Below are positions 16,316 to 24,878 of a DNA stretch of 64,000 bases, in pieces. The position numbers and the translations under genes are program-made. Source of the DNA: Gloeomargaritales cyanobacterium VI4D9 (GTDB lineage: Bacteria; Cyanobacteriota; Cyanobacteriia; Gloeomargaritales; Gloeomargaritaceae); contig OV696605.1 in the NCBI GenBank assembly GCA_927797885.1, forward strand, positions 2,765,157-2,829,156, in the 5' to 3' direction. Below the pieces are notes generated by a model, which ran no database searches, had not been told where the DNA came from, and worked only from the letters and a program-made list of their open reading frames with translations. Numbering within the stretch: position 1 is the first letter of the stretch; each line of letters opens with the position of its first letter.

Positions 16316-16522
16316 ATGCTGTTCAACGAGTTAAGCCCCCTGGTGCAGGAATTTCTCCAGCAACCGACCGCCTTTTTGGGTGGGTTTGTTTCCGGGTTAC
16401 TGGGGTTGGATTTGCAAGAAGACCCCTTAAAATCTTGGTTAGAACGGCAAACTTCCACCCAAAGCACTCCGCCACCCCCTGCGCCCCCGACCTCAGGACC
16501 GCAACGAATTGCCATCGACTAG
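16316..16522 (+). CDS. Small conserved cyanobacterial protein, 68 residues
   Basis: The ATG at 16316 has GGAG six bases upstream. The first 45 residues are conserved-looking and amphipathic to hydrophobic (FLQQPTAFLGGFVSGLLGLD followed by EDPLKSWLERQ), then a disordered Pro/Ser/Thr tail. I recall near-identical N-terminal segments in hypothetical proteins of many cyanobacteria, but no function. The hydrophobic stretch is too short and Gly-rich to be certain of membrane insertion. Its last 30 bp overlap the 3' end of the convergent GT2 gene. It is divergent from the SRP RNA, about 80 bp away. Confidence 0.75.
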   Translation: MLFNELSPLVQEFLQQPTAFLGGFVSGLLGLDLQEDPLKSWLERQTSTQSTPPPPAPPTSGPQRIAID

Positions 16523-17476
16523 CACGGGCGGTTCCCCCCCCACCACCTCCCGTACCCGGTAAATGGGTCGCCCCTGGGATTCGTGGTAAGTACGCATCAG
16601 CAATTCCGCCAGCAGACCAAAACAAAACAATTGCAATCCCGCAGTTACCGCCAACCCCGCCAAGAACAACAGGGGGCGTTGCCCGATACTTTGACCCAAA
16701 CCGATTTTGAGAAACAGCAGATACATTCCCAAGCCCAGCCCCAACCCCAAGAAGCTCAAACCCAACAGTCCAAAAACGTGCATCGGGCGGGTGAGAAACC
16801 TTTTCATAAAAGCAATCGTGAGCAAATCCATCAGCACCCGGAAGGTTCGCCCCAAACCGTACTTACTCGCCCCAAACCGGCGGGGGTGATGGCGCACCGG
16901 CAATTCCGCAATCCTCGCCCCTTCAATGTACGCCAAAGCAGGGAGAAAGCGATGCAATTCCCCGTACAGATGCAAATCCTGCAATAATTCCCGCCGGTAG
17001 GCTTTGAGGGTACAGCCGTAGTCATGCAATTTCACCCCCGTCACCCGGCCAATCAACCAATTCGCCACCCGAGAGGGAAGCAGACGGGTCAGCCCATGAT
17101 CCTGCCGGGTTTGCCGCCAACCGCTGACCAAATCAAAGCCTTCGTCCAACTTCGCCAGCAACCGGGGAATATCCTGCGGGTCGTTTTGCAAATCCCCATC
17201 CAACGTTACCACCACCGCTCCCGTGGCCTGGTCGAAGCCCGCCGCCATGGCCGCCGTTTGCCCATAATTGCGCCGCAAAATCACCACCTTCAGGTCATAG
17301 CGTTCCTGAGCCAAATGGCGCAGTTGCTCGGCAGAACCATCCTGGGAACCATCATCCACGCAAATCAATTCATAATCCAAACCCGCTTCAGCCAATACCC
17401 CCGCCACCGCAGGCACCAGATGGGGAATATTCTCCACCTCGTTATAAATCGGCACCACGACGGAAACCTGTCGCAT
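16493..17476 (-). CDS. Family 2 glycosyltransferase with two C-terminal membrane helices
   Basis: 327 residues from the ATG at 17476 (a longer form from 17497 adds seven residues). The GT-A domain has VVPIYNE (5-11), DDGSQDGS near 42 and the DXD-type DGDL near 93. The QxxRW-like region is replaced by the dolichol-phosphate-mannose-synthase type helix. Two or three hydrophobic segments lie at 225-300. This is the GtrB/DPM1-like subfamily that loads a sugar onto a polyprenyl phosphate at the membrane for later transfer to cell-wall polymers. Donor (glucose, mannose or aminoarabinose type) cannot be told. It overlaps the convergent small gene at 16316-16522 by 30 bp. Confidence 0.9.
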   Translation of the reverse strand: MRQVSVVVPIYNEVENIPHLVPAVAGVLAEAGLDYELICVDDGSQDGSAEQLRHLAQERYDLKVVILRRNYGQTAAMAAGFDQATGAVVVTLDGDLQNDPQDIPRLLAKLDEGFDLVSGWRQTRQDHGLTRLLPSRVANWLIGRVTGVKLHDYGCTLKAYRRELLQDLHLYGELHRFLPALAYIEGARIAELPVRHHPRRFGASKYGLGRTFRVLMDLLTIAFMKRFLTRPMHVFGLLGLSFLGLGLGLGMYLLFLKIGLGQSIGQRPLLFLAGLAVTAGLQLFCFGLLAELLMRTYHESQGRPIYRVREVVGGEPPVLVDGNSLRS

Positions 17477-17529
17477 CCCCTGTCCTGAAACCGCCAAAAT
17501 TATTGTATAGTAATCCCAGAAGATTTATA

Positions 17530-17667
17530 GGCACCTGTATTTATTTGAACCAACCGACAGCCTGTGTGGCGCAACCATCAATCTCATCGTTGGAATACCC
17601 ATATTATCCAGAACCAAGGGCGGGGATACCCCCTGCGACCGCCAACTTTGAATTTATAGAAGTGCCC
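17530..17667. repeat. Inverted-repeat element, family D (copy 1)
   Basis: Family D has B-like ends (GGGCATCTCTATTTATTTG / AATTTATAGAGGTGCCC) but a different core, with TCTCATCGTTGG and ACCAAGGGCGGGG. The better copy is 62014-62132. Confidence 0.65.
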
Positions 17668-17676
17668 TTATGTGGA

Positions 17677-17795
17677 TATAGTAATTAGGACATGATTTAC
17701 GCTAGCCTGCGTGCCGTAGGCATACAGAAAGTCCACAGAACCAGAAGGGCGATGACCCTGCCACCTCTGTTTTAATTTCAATTAGGATTGCTATA
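17677..17795. repeat. Family A element
   Basis: Ends TATAGTAATTAGGA and AATTAGGATTGCTATA; includes the insert GCGTGCCGTAGGCATAC also present in the 22981 and 33407 copies. Confidence 0.7.
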
Positions 17796-17893
17796 GCAAG
17801 GTTACTCACCACTAAAGATAGGGCGATCCCCTGCGACCCTTAAATTTTTGTAAGTATCACTTTTTTCGCTCACGACCCAAGTGCGATTGCTAT
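17792..17893. repeat. Family A-like element sharing its TATA with the previous copy
   Basis: Starts TATAGCAAGG in the last bases of the preceding element and ends GTGCGATTGCTAT. The two elements share four bases, as if one inserted exactly at the other's terminus. Confidence 0.5.
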
Positions 17894-17953
17894 CATTTTG
17901 AATTAATAAAAAATCCCCAGATGGGTCTATCCAAAAGAGGAAAAAGTATGTTT

Positions 17954-19072
17954 TTAAGCCGTGTCGATAATTCCTAAATTATCCCGATGGATGACGGTTT
18001 CTGGTCCGGCGTAACCCAACCGTTCCCCAATGACTTCCGAGTGACAGCCCCGGATTTGCTGGAGTTCCTCACTGCTGTAATTGACTAAGCCCCGGGCGAT
18101 TTCCTGTCCCGACTCATCCATTACCTGCACCGCTGACTGGGCGGGAAATTCCCCATCAATCGCCACAATTCCAGCGGCTAGGAGGGATTTTCCTTGGGTA
18201 CGGATAGCCTGTGCCGCCCCCGCATCCACCACCACCCGCCCCACCGGCACCAAACCATGTACCAGCCAGCGTTTCCGGGCACGCACCGGTGGTTCCTGGG
18301 GTAAAAAATGGGTGCCAATCAATTCCCCCGCCAGGATTTTACTGAGGTTCTGGGGTTGTCGTCCCTCGGTGATCACCGTCCGTACCCCCGCCGCCGTGGC
18401 GATCCGTGCCGCCGTAATTTTGGTGACCATGCCGCCGGTGCCCCAACCGGAACCCGCAGTCCCCACCTGCACCCCCAAAGAGGCTAAATCCGCCACCCGA
18501 TTCACCAGGGCAATGGGTTGGGCATTAGGGTCGTGGCGGGGGTCACTGGCGTACAGGCGGTCCACATCCGTGAGCAAAATCAACCAATCGGCTCCCAACA
18601 AACTCGCCAGGAGAGCCGACAGGGTATCGTTGTCCCCAAAGCGCAATTCTTCCACCGCTACCGTGTCGTTTTCATTCACAATCGGGATGATCCCCAGGTT
18701 GAGCAGTTCGGTCAAGGTATTGAGAATGTTGCGATAGCGGTGCCGCTCGCTCAAGTCTTCCCGGGTCAGGAGTACCTGGGCAATCGGTTGCCCCAGCACG
18801 GAAAAGAGGTCATCGTACAAACGCATCAACCGCCCTTGTCCCACCGCCGCCACCGCCTGCCGAGTTGCTAATTGTTGCGGACGTTGGCTCCACCCCAAGC
18901 GTTGACAGCCCACCCCCACCGCCCCGGAGGACACCAACACCAGCCGGTATCCCTGTTGCCGCAGACTTGCCAGGGTTTCCACCAGACTACTCAAGGTGGC
19001 GAGGGCAAGCTTCCCCGTGCTGCCCTGGGTAAGGCTGGAGGTGCCAATTTTGACAACAACGGTTTGGCTCAC
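17954..19072 (-). CDS. proB: Glutamate 5-kinase
   Basis: 372 residues, the usual length for the kinase plus PUA form. The amino-acid kinase domain starts [11 protein letters not shown] (5-15) and carries [12 protein letters not shown] near 44, [17 protein letters not shown] near 133 and [12 protein letters not shown] near 210. The PUA domain (about 268-355) begins [10 protein letters not shown]. It phosphorylates glutamate with ATP to start proline synthesis and is usually feedback-inhibited by proline. proA is not in the window. The gene stands alone, with 41 bp to the alcohol dehydrogenase gene upstream on the same strand, so the two could be co-transcribed. Confidence 0.96.
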   Translation of the reverse strand: MSQTVVVKIGTSSLTQGSTGKLALATLSSLVETLASLRQQGYRLVLVSSGAVGVGCQRLGWSQRPQQLATRQAVAAVGQGRLMRLYDDLFSVLGQPIAQVLLTREDLSERHRYRNILNTLTELLNLGIIPIVNENDTVAVEELRFGDNDTLSALLASLLGADWLILLTDVDRLYASDPRHDPNAQPIALVNRVADLASLGVQVGTAGSGWGTGGMVTKITAARIATAAGVRTVITEGRQPQNLSKILAGELIGTHFLPQEPPVRARKRWLVHGLVPVGRVVVDAGAAQAIRTQGKSLLAAGIVAIDGEFPAQSAVQVMDESGQEIARGLVNYSSEELQQIRGCHSEVIGERLGYAGPETVIHRDNLGIIDTA

Positions 19073-19113
19073 TGGTGTAGCAATGACAATTAAATTACAA
19101 AATTCAGAATAAA

Positions 19114-20139
19114 TTAATGATGCAGAACCAAGCGATAACGGGCTTTGCCAGCACTCAGATGCGCCATCGCTTCATTCACCTGTGCAAACGCAAACAGTTC
19201 AGTGACCGGAGCGATCCCATGCCGGGCGGCAAACTCCAGCATCTTGCCAATCGTCGCGGGACTACCCAGGGGACTGCCGGAGAGGGACTTTTGCCCCGCA
19301 ATCAAAGGAAACGCAAAAGCACTGATGGCACTGGGCACCACCCCGACAAAATGCAACCGTCCCTTGGGGCGCAGGGCTTGGATGTAAATTCCCCAATCTA
19401 AATCCGCATTCACCGTGGAGAGAATAAAATCAAAGGAATTTGCCACCTTTTGTAGGGCGTGCGGGTCACGGGAATGGACAAAATGAGCCGCTCCCAAGGC
19501 TCTAGCTTCTCCCTCCTTGTCCGGGTTGGTGGAAAAGGCGGTCACATCGCAACCCCAGGCGTGGAGAAACTGCAACGCCAAATGCCCCAAACCCCCAATG
19601 CCCACCACCCCCACCCGATCCGTGGGTTTAATATCAAACTGAATGATTGGATTAAATACGGTAATGCCGCCACAAAATAGGGGTCCTGCCTGGGCGGGAT
19701 CAAGGGTTTCGGGCAAAGGTACCAACCATTCGGGGTGGGCACGCACCCGGTCGGCAAAACCACCATACCGTCCCACAATGGTCTGTTCAGCGGTGGGGCA
19801 AAGATTATGTTCCCCGCTCATACACCATTCGCAGTGCATACAGGAATGGGAAAACCACCCCAACCCCACCCGTTGCCCCACCTGTAGGGTCGTCACCTGG
19901 GCACCCACTGCCGCCACTACGCCTACCACCTCATGCCCCGGCACCAGGGGATATTGGCTGATCCCCCACTCATTGTTCACCATACTCAGGTCGCTGTGGC
20001 AAATCCCGCAGTATTCCACCTGGACTTCCACCGCTTGTTCCGGCAGGGCACCGGGGTCATAATCGAGGGGTTCGAGGGCACCGCCGGGGGTGTGCGCCGC
20101 ATAGGCATGGATCATTGCTTTGCCACAAATAGGGAACAT
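19114..20139 (-). CDS. Zinc-dependent NAD(P) alcohol dehydrogenase
   Basis: 341 residues of the medium-chain dehydrogenase family, cinnamyl-alcohol/YahK-like branch. Catalytic zinc ligands are in CGICHSD (about 44-50) and GHEVVG (69-74). The structural zinc site is [15 protein letters not shown] (about 100-114). The Rossmann motif [11 protein letters not shown] lies near 180. Such enzymes reduce aldehydes or oxidise primary alcohols, often with NADPH in cyanobacteria. Both the ATG at 20139 and the one at 20115 are possible; the second gives the typical N-terminus. It lies upstream of proB on the same strand. Confidence 0.92.
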   Translation of the reverse strand: MFPICGKAMIHAYAAHTPGGALEPLDYDPGALPEQAVEVQVEYCGICHSDLSMVNNEWGISQYPLVPGHEVVGVVAAVGAQVTTLQVGQRVGLGWFSHSCMHCEWCMSGEHNLCPTAEQTIVGRYGGFADRVRAHPEWLVPLPETLDPAQAGPLFCGGITVFNPIIQFDIKPTDRVGVVGIGGLGHLALQFLHAWGCDVTAFSTNPDKEGEARALGAAHFVHSRDPHALQKVANSFDFILSTVNADLDWGIYIQALRPKGRLHFVGVVPSAISAFAFPLIAGQKSLSGSPLGSPATIGKMLEFAARHGIAPVTELFAFAQVNEAMAHLSAGKARYRLVLHH

Positions 20140-20154
20140 TTTGGATTTTAGCTT

Positions 20155-20286
20155 ATGACTTCTCCTGATCCATTTATCAATTTAAGATTGCTACAGTCGA
20201 ATCAATTAGACATCTCCGAGAATAATCACTATAATTTCCGCCGTTATGCGTTTTGGGAGCGGCAGTCTCTGGCCGATAATCTGTAA
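20155..20286 (+). CDS. Possible small gene of 43 residues
   Basis: An ATG-started frame divergent from the alcohol dehydrogenase. The product is polar, with aromatic and basic residues in the second half (NFRRYAFWERQSLADNL), which looks more protein-like than random sequence. There is no ribosome-binding site and I recognise no family. It may be a short real gene or the remains of a longer one. Confidence 0.25.
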   Translation: MTSPDPFINLRLLQSNQLDISENNHYNFRRYAFWERQSLADNL

Positions 20287-20764
20287 GTTTTGACCCCATA
20301 CTAAGTCTCTTTTCAATCATATCTACAGCAATCTATAAAACCCAGTCATCTTAGTACAAAAAAGTACTGAGCAATGCTCTGTTGTTCTTGTGTTTCGTTC
20401 TCATGTTTTGAATAAATATATAGCAATCCTACTTGATTTACAAACAAGAATTTTCCAGAACCAAGGACGGGGGCGGTGCCCCTGCGACCCCTATTCTATT
20501 TTCATTTAGGATTGCTATAGAGGATGAAGCCATATTTGATGATGTTTTCATGTCCACAATTGAAGGCAAGCTTTTGGCCTTGGAGGTAATCCATGTTTAG
20601 TACGATATTATAACATTATAAAGTTGAAACTCTCATCTCAAATACCAGGGTAAGGGAGTGTGGCTGGATGAAACTCAAATTTTCGAGGTCGCCAACGCCC
20701 CAGACCGATAGTATGATTAAGGATAATTTGTAAACTATTTTTAGTAAATCGTTGGCACTCACTC
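20287..20764. other. Intergenic region with an A element and a coding vestige
   Basis: It contains a perfect A element (20419-20519). A 27-codon open stretch at 20631-20711, ending at TAG, reads KGVWLDETQIFEV and may be the tail of a lost gene. Nothing else is supported. Confidence 0.45.
20419..20519. repeat. Family A element, short form, intact ends
   Basis: 101 bp between perfect 13-bp ends TATAGCAATCCTA / TAGGATTGCTATA (allowing one base). Same short form as 23183-23283. Confidence 0.85.
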
Positions 20765-21502
20765 ATGGCTGATGACCTACGTAGGGTATTGGAACTGGCG
20801 ACGGTGGAAGAGTTAGAGGATTTGACCCGGATTTTGTTCGGTCGCCGCTTGAACCCCCTGGATTACCTGTGTACCCCCTCTCCTGCTGTGGTGCAGGCGC
20901 AGGAGCGACAGGATTGGTTGAATACTCTGGAGGCTCGCTTACGGTTTTTGGCCGCCGATGGCATGACTGTATTACAGGGACGGGCGGGGCAGATGAGCTA
21001 TCAGCAAATCCTCTGGCAGGTGTGCCGTTATCTTAAACTCCCCTGCACGGAGGATTTAAGCGTCCTGGACCTGGAATCAGAAATTTTTCTCCATGTCCTG
21101 CAACGCTCTTGGGAAAAACTCCCCGCCCACCAACAGCGGGAATTGCAAGCCCATCTGGCGCAGGAGTTGGCCGGGCCGTGGCAACGGGAAGCACTGCAAA
21201 TGTTGTTACGAAAGGGGAGCGTAGTGGCGGTCGGTTCCGTTCTGCGGGCGGTGCTGATCCGCAAATTAGCCGGTTATACAACGGCGGTACATTTGACCCG
21301 GACGGCATTGGTGCAAGGGGCACGGTTAGCGGCGGTACGGGGGGCAACAGCATTGCTGGGGCCGGTGTTGTGGGGATGGTTTTTGGCGGAATTGGGTTGG
21401 AGTACCATTGCCACCAACTATGCCCGGGTGATCCCGGCGGTGTTGACGCTGGCGCAAATTCGCTTACTACGGGATGAATCCCTGACTTGGGCACCCGCAT
21501 AG
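20765..21502 (+). CDS. YaaW-like (UPF0174) protein
   Basis: 245 residues. The N-terminal region (MADDLRRVLELATVEELEDLTRILFG) is the helical start typical of YaaW-family proteins, followed by Trp-rich helices and a Gly/Ala-rich segment near 150-200 (VVAVGSVLRAVLIRKLAG; RGATALLGPVLWGWFLAEL) that may associate with membranes. The family's function is unknown. The gene overlaps the next one, which starts 16 bases before this stop, so they are probably translated together. No signal peptide is present. Confidence 0.75.
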   Translation: MADDLRRVLELATVEELEDLTRILFGRRLNPLDYLCTPSPAVVQAQERQDWLNTLEARLRFLAADGMTVLQGRAGQMSYQQILWQVCRYLKLPCTEDLSVLDLESEIFLHVLQRSWEKLPAHQQRELQAHLAQELAGPWQREALQMLLRKGSVVAVGSVLRAVLIRKLAGYTTAVHLTRTALVQGARLAAVRGATALLGPVLWGWFLAELGWSTIATNYARVIPAVLTLAQIRLLRDESLTWAPA

Positions 21503-22650
21503 GCTGGTTGGGGGTAGGGCTGGGGATTTTGCCCTTCTGGTCGGGACTGGGGTTGGCGGTCTGGGCGGTCGGCTTGATTTCCCTATGGGTGCGTCGGGGC
21601 AAGGTTTTGCTCCAGCAACGGGAAACTTGGCTGTGGCTTAGCCTGACGGGTTTGATGGTATTCAGTGCCCTGCAATCCCCTGACCCTGGGGGTGCCCTGC
21701 TGGGGCTAGGGAATTTTATCCCGTTTTTTGCGTTTTTCCTGGCAGTGCGTCCCCAGGTTACTTCGGCGAGGCGGGAGCAGTGGGCAATCATTATGGGGGT
21801 AGCGGCGGTGCTGGTCGCTGGCATCGGGGTGGCGCAGGCATGGGGCGGGCAGGGCACCCTGTCAGTATTTGGGGTAGAACTGAATTGGCATCCCCGCATC
21901 CCTGGGCGGATTGATTCCGTATTTAGTGATGCGAATGTCATGGCTTCTTACTGCGTGATGACCCTGCCAGTGCAATTGGGCTTGACCCTGAAGGCACCGC
22001 CGAGTTCTTGGCAACGGTGGGGCTGGGCGGGGGCAATGGGTTTAACCCTGCTGGCTTTGCTGTTGACCCGCTCTTTGAATGGGCTGTGGGTGACTTGGCT
22101 GTTGGGAATGGGGGTAAGTTTCCTGCACCGGCGTTACCTGCTGGGGACGCTCCTGTTCCTGCTCGGCATCGGCATTCTGGGGGCGGGGTTCGATTGGCTG
22201 GGCTGGCGGGCAGTGATTCCTGAATTGCTGTGGGGTCGCTTGCCAAAATATCTTTCCGGGCAGGCAGAGGATTTACGCACAGTGCAGTGGCAATTAGCCT
22301 GGGATTGGTTTAATCAACAACCGTGGTGGGGTTGGGGACTCCGTTATTTCCCAACATTATACCAACAAAGTACTAATAGCTGGGTGGGGCATCCCCACAA
22401 TTTTTGGGTAATGTTGCTGGTGGAAACCGGGTTGTGGGTGACTGGGTTATTGACCGTTTTGGTGGGGCGGGTGGTGGTGCGGGGGTGGTGGCACTGGCGC
22501 AAGACGCAGGATTGGTTATATGGGGGGATGTGGTTGGGATTTTTGGGGGTCACCTGCTTTCATTGCCTGGATGTGACCCTTTTTGATGGTCGGGTGAATG
22601 GGCTGGCTTGGCTATTGCTGACTGGATTGGCAGAGGATTGCCATCGCTAG
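21487..22650 (+). CDS. O-antigen ligase / IctB-like membrane protein
   Basis: 387 residues with about ten membrane helices and the Wzy_C (O-antigen ligase) region around 180-320. The large loop carries DLRTVQWQLAWDWFNQQPWWGWGLRYF and GHPHNFWVMLLVETG, the patterns that mark WaaL/IctB-type proteins. These either ligate polysaccharide to lipid carriers or, in the case of cyanobacterial IctB, were linked to inorganic carbon accumulation; the exact role here is open. The start is a TTG at 21487 overlapping the YaaW-like gene by 16 bp, chosen because no better start precedes the first helix. Confidence 0.85.
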   Translation: MGTRIGWLGVGLGILPFWSGLGLAVWAVGLISLWVRRGKVLLQQRETWLWLSLTGLMVFSALQSPDPGGALLGLGNFIPFFAFFLAVRPQVTSARREQWAIIMGVAAVLVAGIGVAQAWGGQGTLSVFGVELNWHPRIPGRIDSVFSDANVMASYCVMTLPVQLGLTLKAPPSSWQRWGWAGAMGLTLLALLLTRSLNGLWVTWLLGMGVSFLHRRYLLGTLLFLLGIGILGAGFDWLGWRAVIPELLWGRLPKYLSGQAEDLRTVQWQLAWDWFNQQPWWGWGLRYFPTLYQQSTNSWVGHPHNFWVMLLVETGLWVTGLLTVLVGRVVVRGWWHWRKTQDWLYGGMWLGFLGVTCFHCLDVTLFDGRVNGLAWLLLTGLAEDCHR

Positions 22651-22720
22651 ACCTCTTGGCGTGAGCCGTGCCGTTAGGCATATGGCTACGCCACGCAAGC
22701 TATAGAACCCATTTGAGATT

Positions 22721-22921
22721 TCAAGGGGGAGAGGCGAGACGCTTCAACATAAGGCGAATAAAGCATAGGTTGATTTTGGTGACGGCATGGGTCAGAGTTC
22801 GTTCAAAGTTCTTGACCAGACTCTTGCACCGCTCCATCCAAGCAGGCGACCGCTCAATCACCCACCTAGCTGTCACAGGCACAAAGCCTGATTTCTTTTG
22901 ACGGCTTCGTTGATAATTCAA
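22721..22921 (-). pseudogene. IS5-family transposase, C-terminal fragment
   Basis: 66 codons that match the C-terminal end of IS5-type transposases: the segment VTARWVIERSPAWMERCKSL corresponds to the family's RWVVERTFAWL...C..L motif containing the catalytic glutamate, followed by the LMLKRLA tail. The N-terminal two thirds, including both catalytic aspartates, are missing. No inverted repeats are recognisable. Confidence 0.8.
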
Positions 22922-22980
22922 AGCGGATTTTGATCAGAATTTGTGGATAAATCTGCTCCAATTTTTGATTAAAAAGTTAA

Positions 22981-23116
22981 TATAGCAATCCTACTTGATT
23001 TGCATTAGCTTGCGTGCCGTAGGCATACAAAAATTTTTCAGAACCATACAGGTGCTTCTTTTACGGGGGCGGTGCCCCTGCGACCCCTTGTTTCATTCTC
23101 ATTTAGGATTGCTATA
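22981..23116. repeat. Family A element, long form
   Basis: 136 bp, ends TATAGCAATCCTA / TAGGATTGCTATA. Relative to the short form it contains the extra segment GCATTAGCTTGCGTGCCG and following bases. Confidence 0.85.
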
Positions 23117-23182
23117 CCTCAATATACTGCTCATAACATCTCAGTTAGAATCATCATTCTTACTACTTCACCATAGTTAAAC

Positions 23183-23283
23183 TATAGCAATCCTATTTGA
23201 TTAACCAACAAAAATTTCCCAGAACCAAGGACGGGGGCGGTGCCCCTGCGACCCCTGTTCTATTCTCATTTAGGATTGCTATA
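23183..23283. repeat. Family A element, short form
   Basis: 101 bp with near-perfect ends; nearly the same as 20419-20519. Confidence 0.85.
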
Positions 23284-23308
23284 TTTTCCAGAGATGTCTA
23301 ATCAGTGA

Positions 23309-23452
23309 GAGGGGCAGGGGATTGACGCAATTTATGGAGCCGTAACTACTGGCGAAATCTGGAAATTCCTCAAACTTGTGGATACAACAGCTTCCATTGA
23401 CCTAACTGACTACTACATCTCGCCCCACCTCAACAAAATCTCGGCATTTTGA
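23309..23452 (+). pseudogene. C-terminal fragment of a common cyanobacterial hypothetical protein
   Basis: 47 codons after an in-frame TGA read IYGAVTTGEIWKFLKL then IDLTDYYIS and end in a stop. This matches the C-terminus of a protein family that I know from many cyanobacterial genomes (GVVTTG..W.FLKL...IDL.EYYI). There is no start codon and the N-terminal part is absent, probably replaced by the adjacent A element. Confidence 0.65.
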
Positions 23453-23525
23453 TCCACGGATTAGGATTGCCCGTTCCTACGTTCTGGCTCCCTGCTATAT
23501 TCTGAACCCATAGAGATACTCTGGA

Positions 23526-24878
23526 GTGATTGCGTTGTTTTTACCTATCATTGCTCAAGCCCCAACAGTACAGGAATTATTCCGTCCCCAGGAAGTACGC
23601 CCATTACCTGGACGATTGAATCGAGTGCCTTTGTTTAATAGCAATAGCCCAGAACTAGTATTCACCGAAGGCATTTTATTATCCACGTTTCCACCGAAAG
23701 GGATGAAAAATCCCCAGGCGCATTTGAACTATCAATTTCATGGGGAATTTGATGTTTTTTTGCACCATTTGGCTGATTCCATCGGTGCCAAAGATGACCG
23801 CACGTTTTATTTAGGTTTTATCATTGGCAATCCCGGAAGCCGCCCCGCCACCGTATTGGTGCGCCAAGCCGCTAGTTTTTTGACCCGCCCCGATGCCGGA
23901 TTTATCACCCTCCCCGACCTGGTGCCCAATCCCCTGGGTTGGGTGTATAGTGGCCCCGGTAGCCGTTTGACGGATTTTTTACTCCGAGGCGGGCGGCAAG
24001 ATTTGGGGCTGACCTCCCTGACCATTCCCCCCGGCACCGAACGGGTACTGCTCAACCAACCCATTCCCACCCAAAAAGTAGGGGTAACCCGCAACGCCCG
24101 CTCTGTTGTCCTGCGTTTGTATGCGGATCAACCCGTCTATGCCGCTAGTTTAGGCTTGTTCGCCACCCTTGCGCCGGATGGAACCGAGACACCCCCTAGT
24201 TTACAACGTTGGCAGAATATACTGCGGCAAGGCAATTGGGCTGGTCCTCGGGATTTGGCTCCGACTCCCCTCAATGTCCCACCGCAACAGTTCCGCTACG
24301 GGCGAGTGAGTGGGGTAGCATTGGGCACCCGTTGGCAGGCGACCTTGACCGACCCTGGGCACCACACCCTGGCAATTCCGGCAGCGGGCAGGGCAATTTC
24401 CTACGGGATCAGCTTGCTAGTACGGGGACGTATGGGCACAGGACAAGACCAAACTGCTCCCATGCTGGTGCGCTATCCCGATACCGCCTACCGCAGTTAT
24501 GGTAATTACATTGTACATTATAGTTTAACCTTGCCGCTGGTGAATCACCAGTCAGAAACCCGGCGGGTTGTAGTGGGGTTGGAATCCCCCCTGAAAACGG
24601 ATGCCAACGAGGGTGGGTTACGGTTTTGGCAACCACCGGCTCGCCAGATTTTCTTTCGAGGCACAGTACGAGTGCGTTACATTGACGATACAGGACTGCC
24701 ACGAGTACAGGATAGTCACTTGGTTTTACGGCGAGGGCAAAAGGCGGAACCTTTGGTAACCATGAATATCGCTCCGGGGCAGAGACGTTTGGTGCAGGTG
24801 AGTTTGCTCTATCCCCCCGATGCCACGCCGCCGCAAATGTTGACCATTTTAACCGAGCCAAATTCAGGGAATGAGTAA
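23526..24878 (+). CDS. DUF3370 family exported protein
   Basis: 450 residues. The start is a GTG at 23526; an in-frame TAG a few codons upstream rules out anything longer. The N-terminus is a short hydrophobic stretch ending PIIAQA, so a signal peptide is likely but lacks the usual basic residues. The body is rich in Pro, Gly and beta-strand-like segments, with no catalytic motif seen. DUF3370 proteins occur in cyanobacteria and are thought to be cell-surface or periplasmic; function unknown. The last 15 bp overlap the 3' end of the convergent alpha-mannosidase gene. Confidence 0.8.
   Translation: MIALFLPIIAQAPTVQELFRPQEVRPLPGRLNRVPLFNSNSPELVFTEGILLSTFPPKGMKNPQAHLNYQFHGEFDVFLHHLADSIGAKDDRTFYLGFIIGNPGSRPATVLVRQAASFLTRPDAGFITLPDLVPNPLGWVYSGPGSRLTDFLLRGGRQDLGLTSLTIPPGTERVLLNQPIPTQKVGVTRNARSVVLRLYADQPVYAASLGLFATLAPDGTETPPSLQRWQNILRQGNWAGPRDLAPTPLNVPPQQFRYGRVSGVALGTRWQATLTDPGHHTLAIPAAGRAISYGISLLVRGRMGTGQDQTAPMLVRYPDTAYRSYGNYIVHYSLTLPLVNHQSETRRVVVGLESPLKTDANEGGLRFWQPPARQIFFRGTVRVRYIDDTGLPRVQDSHLVLRRGQKAEPLVTMNIAPGQRRLVQVSLLYPPDATPPQMLTILTEPNSGNE

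Larger units (their letters stand above)
17498..17953. other. Intergenic region with repeats D1 and two A elements
   Basis: It is filled almost end to end by D1 (17530-17667), A (17677-17795) and a second A-like element sharing the TATA (17792-17893). No gene is supported. Confidence 0.6.
22651..23525. other. Intergenic region of transposon debris
   Basis: It holds an IS5-type transposase fragment (22721-22921), two A elements and a fragment of a cyanobacterial protein gene (23309-23452). No intact gene. Confidence 0.65.

Noticed and set aside
17900-17953. Rho-independent terminator after proB
   Set aside because: A T-run follows a very short CCC/GGG stem on the minus strand; the stem is too weak to call.
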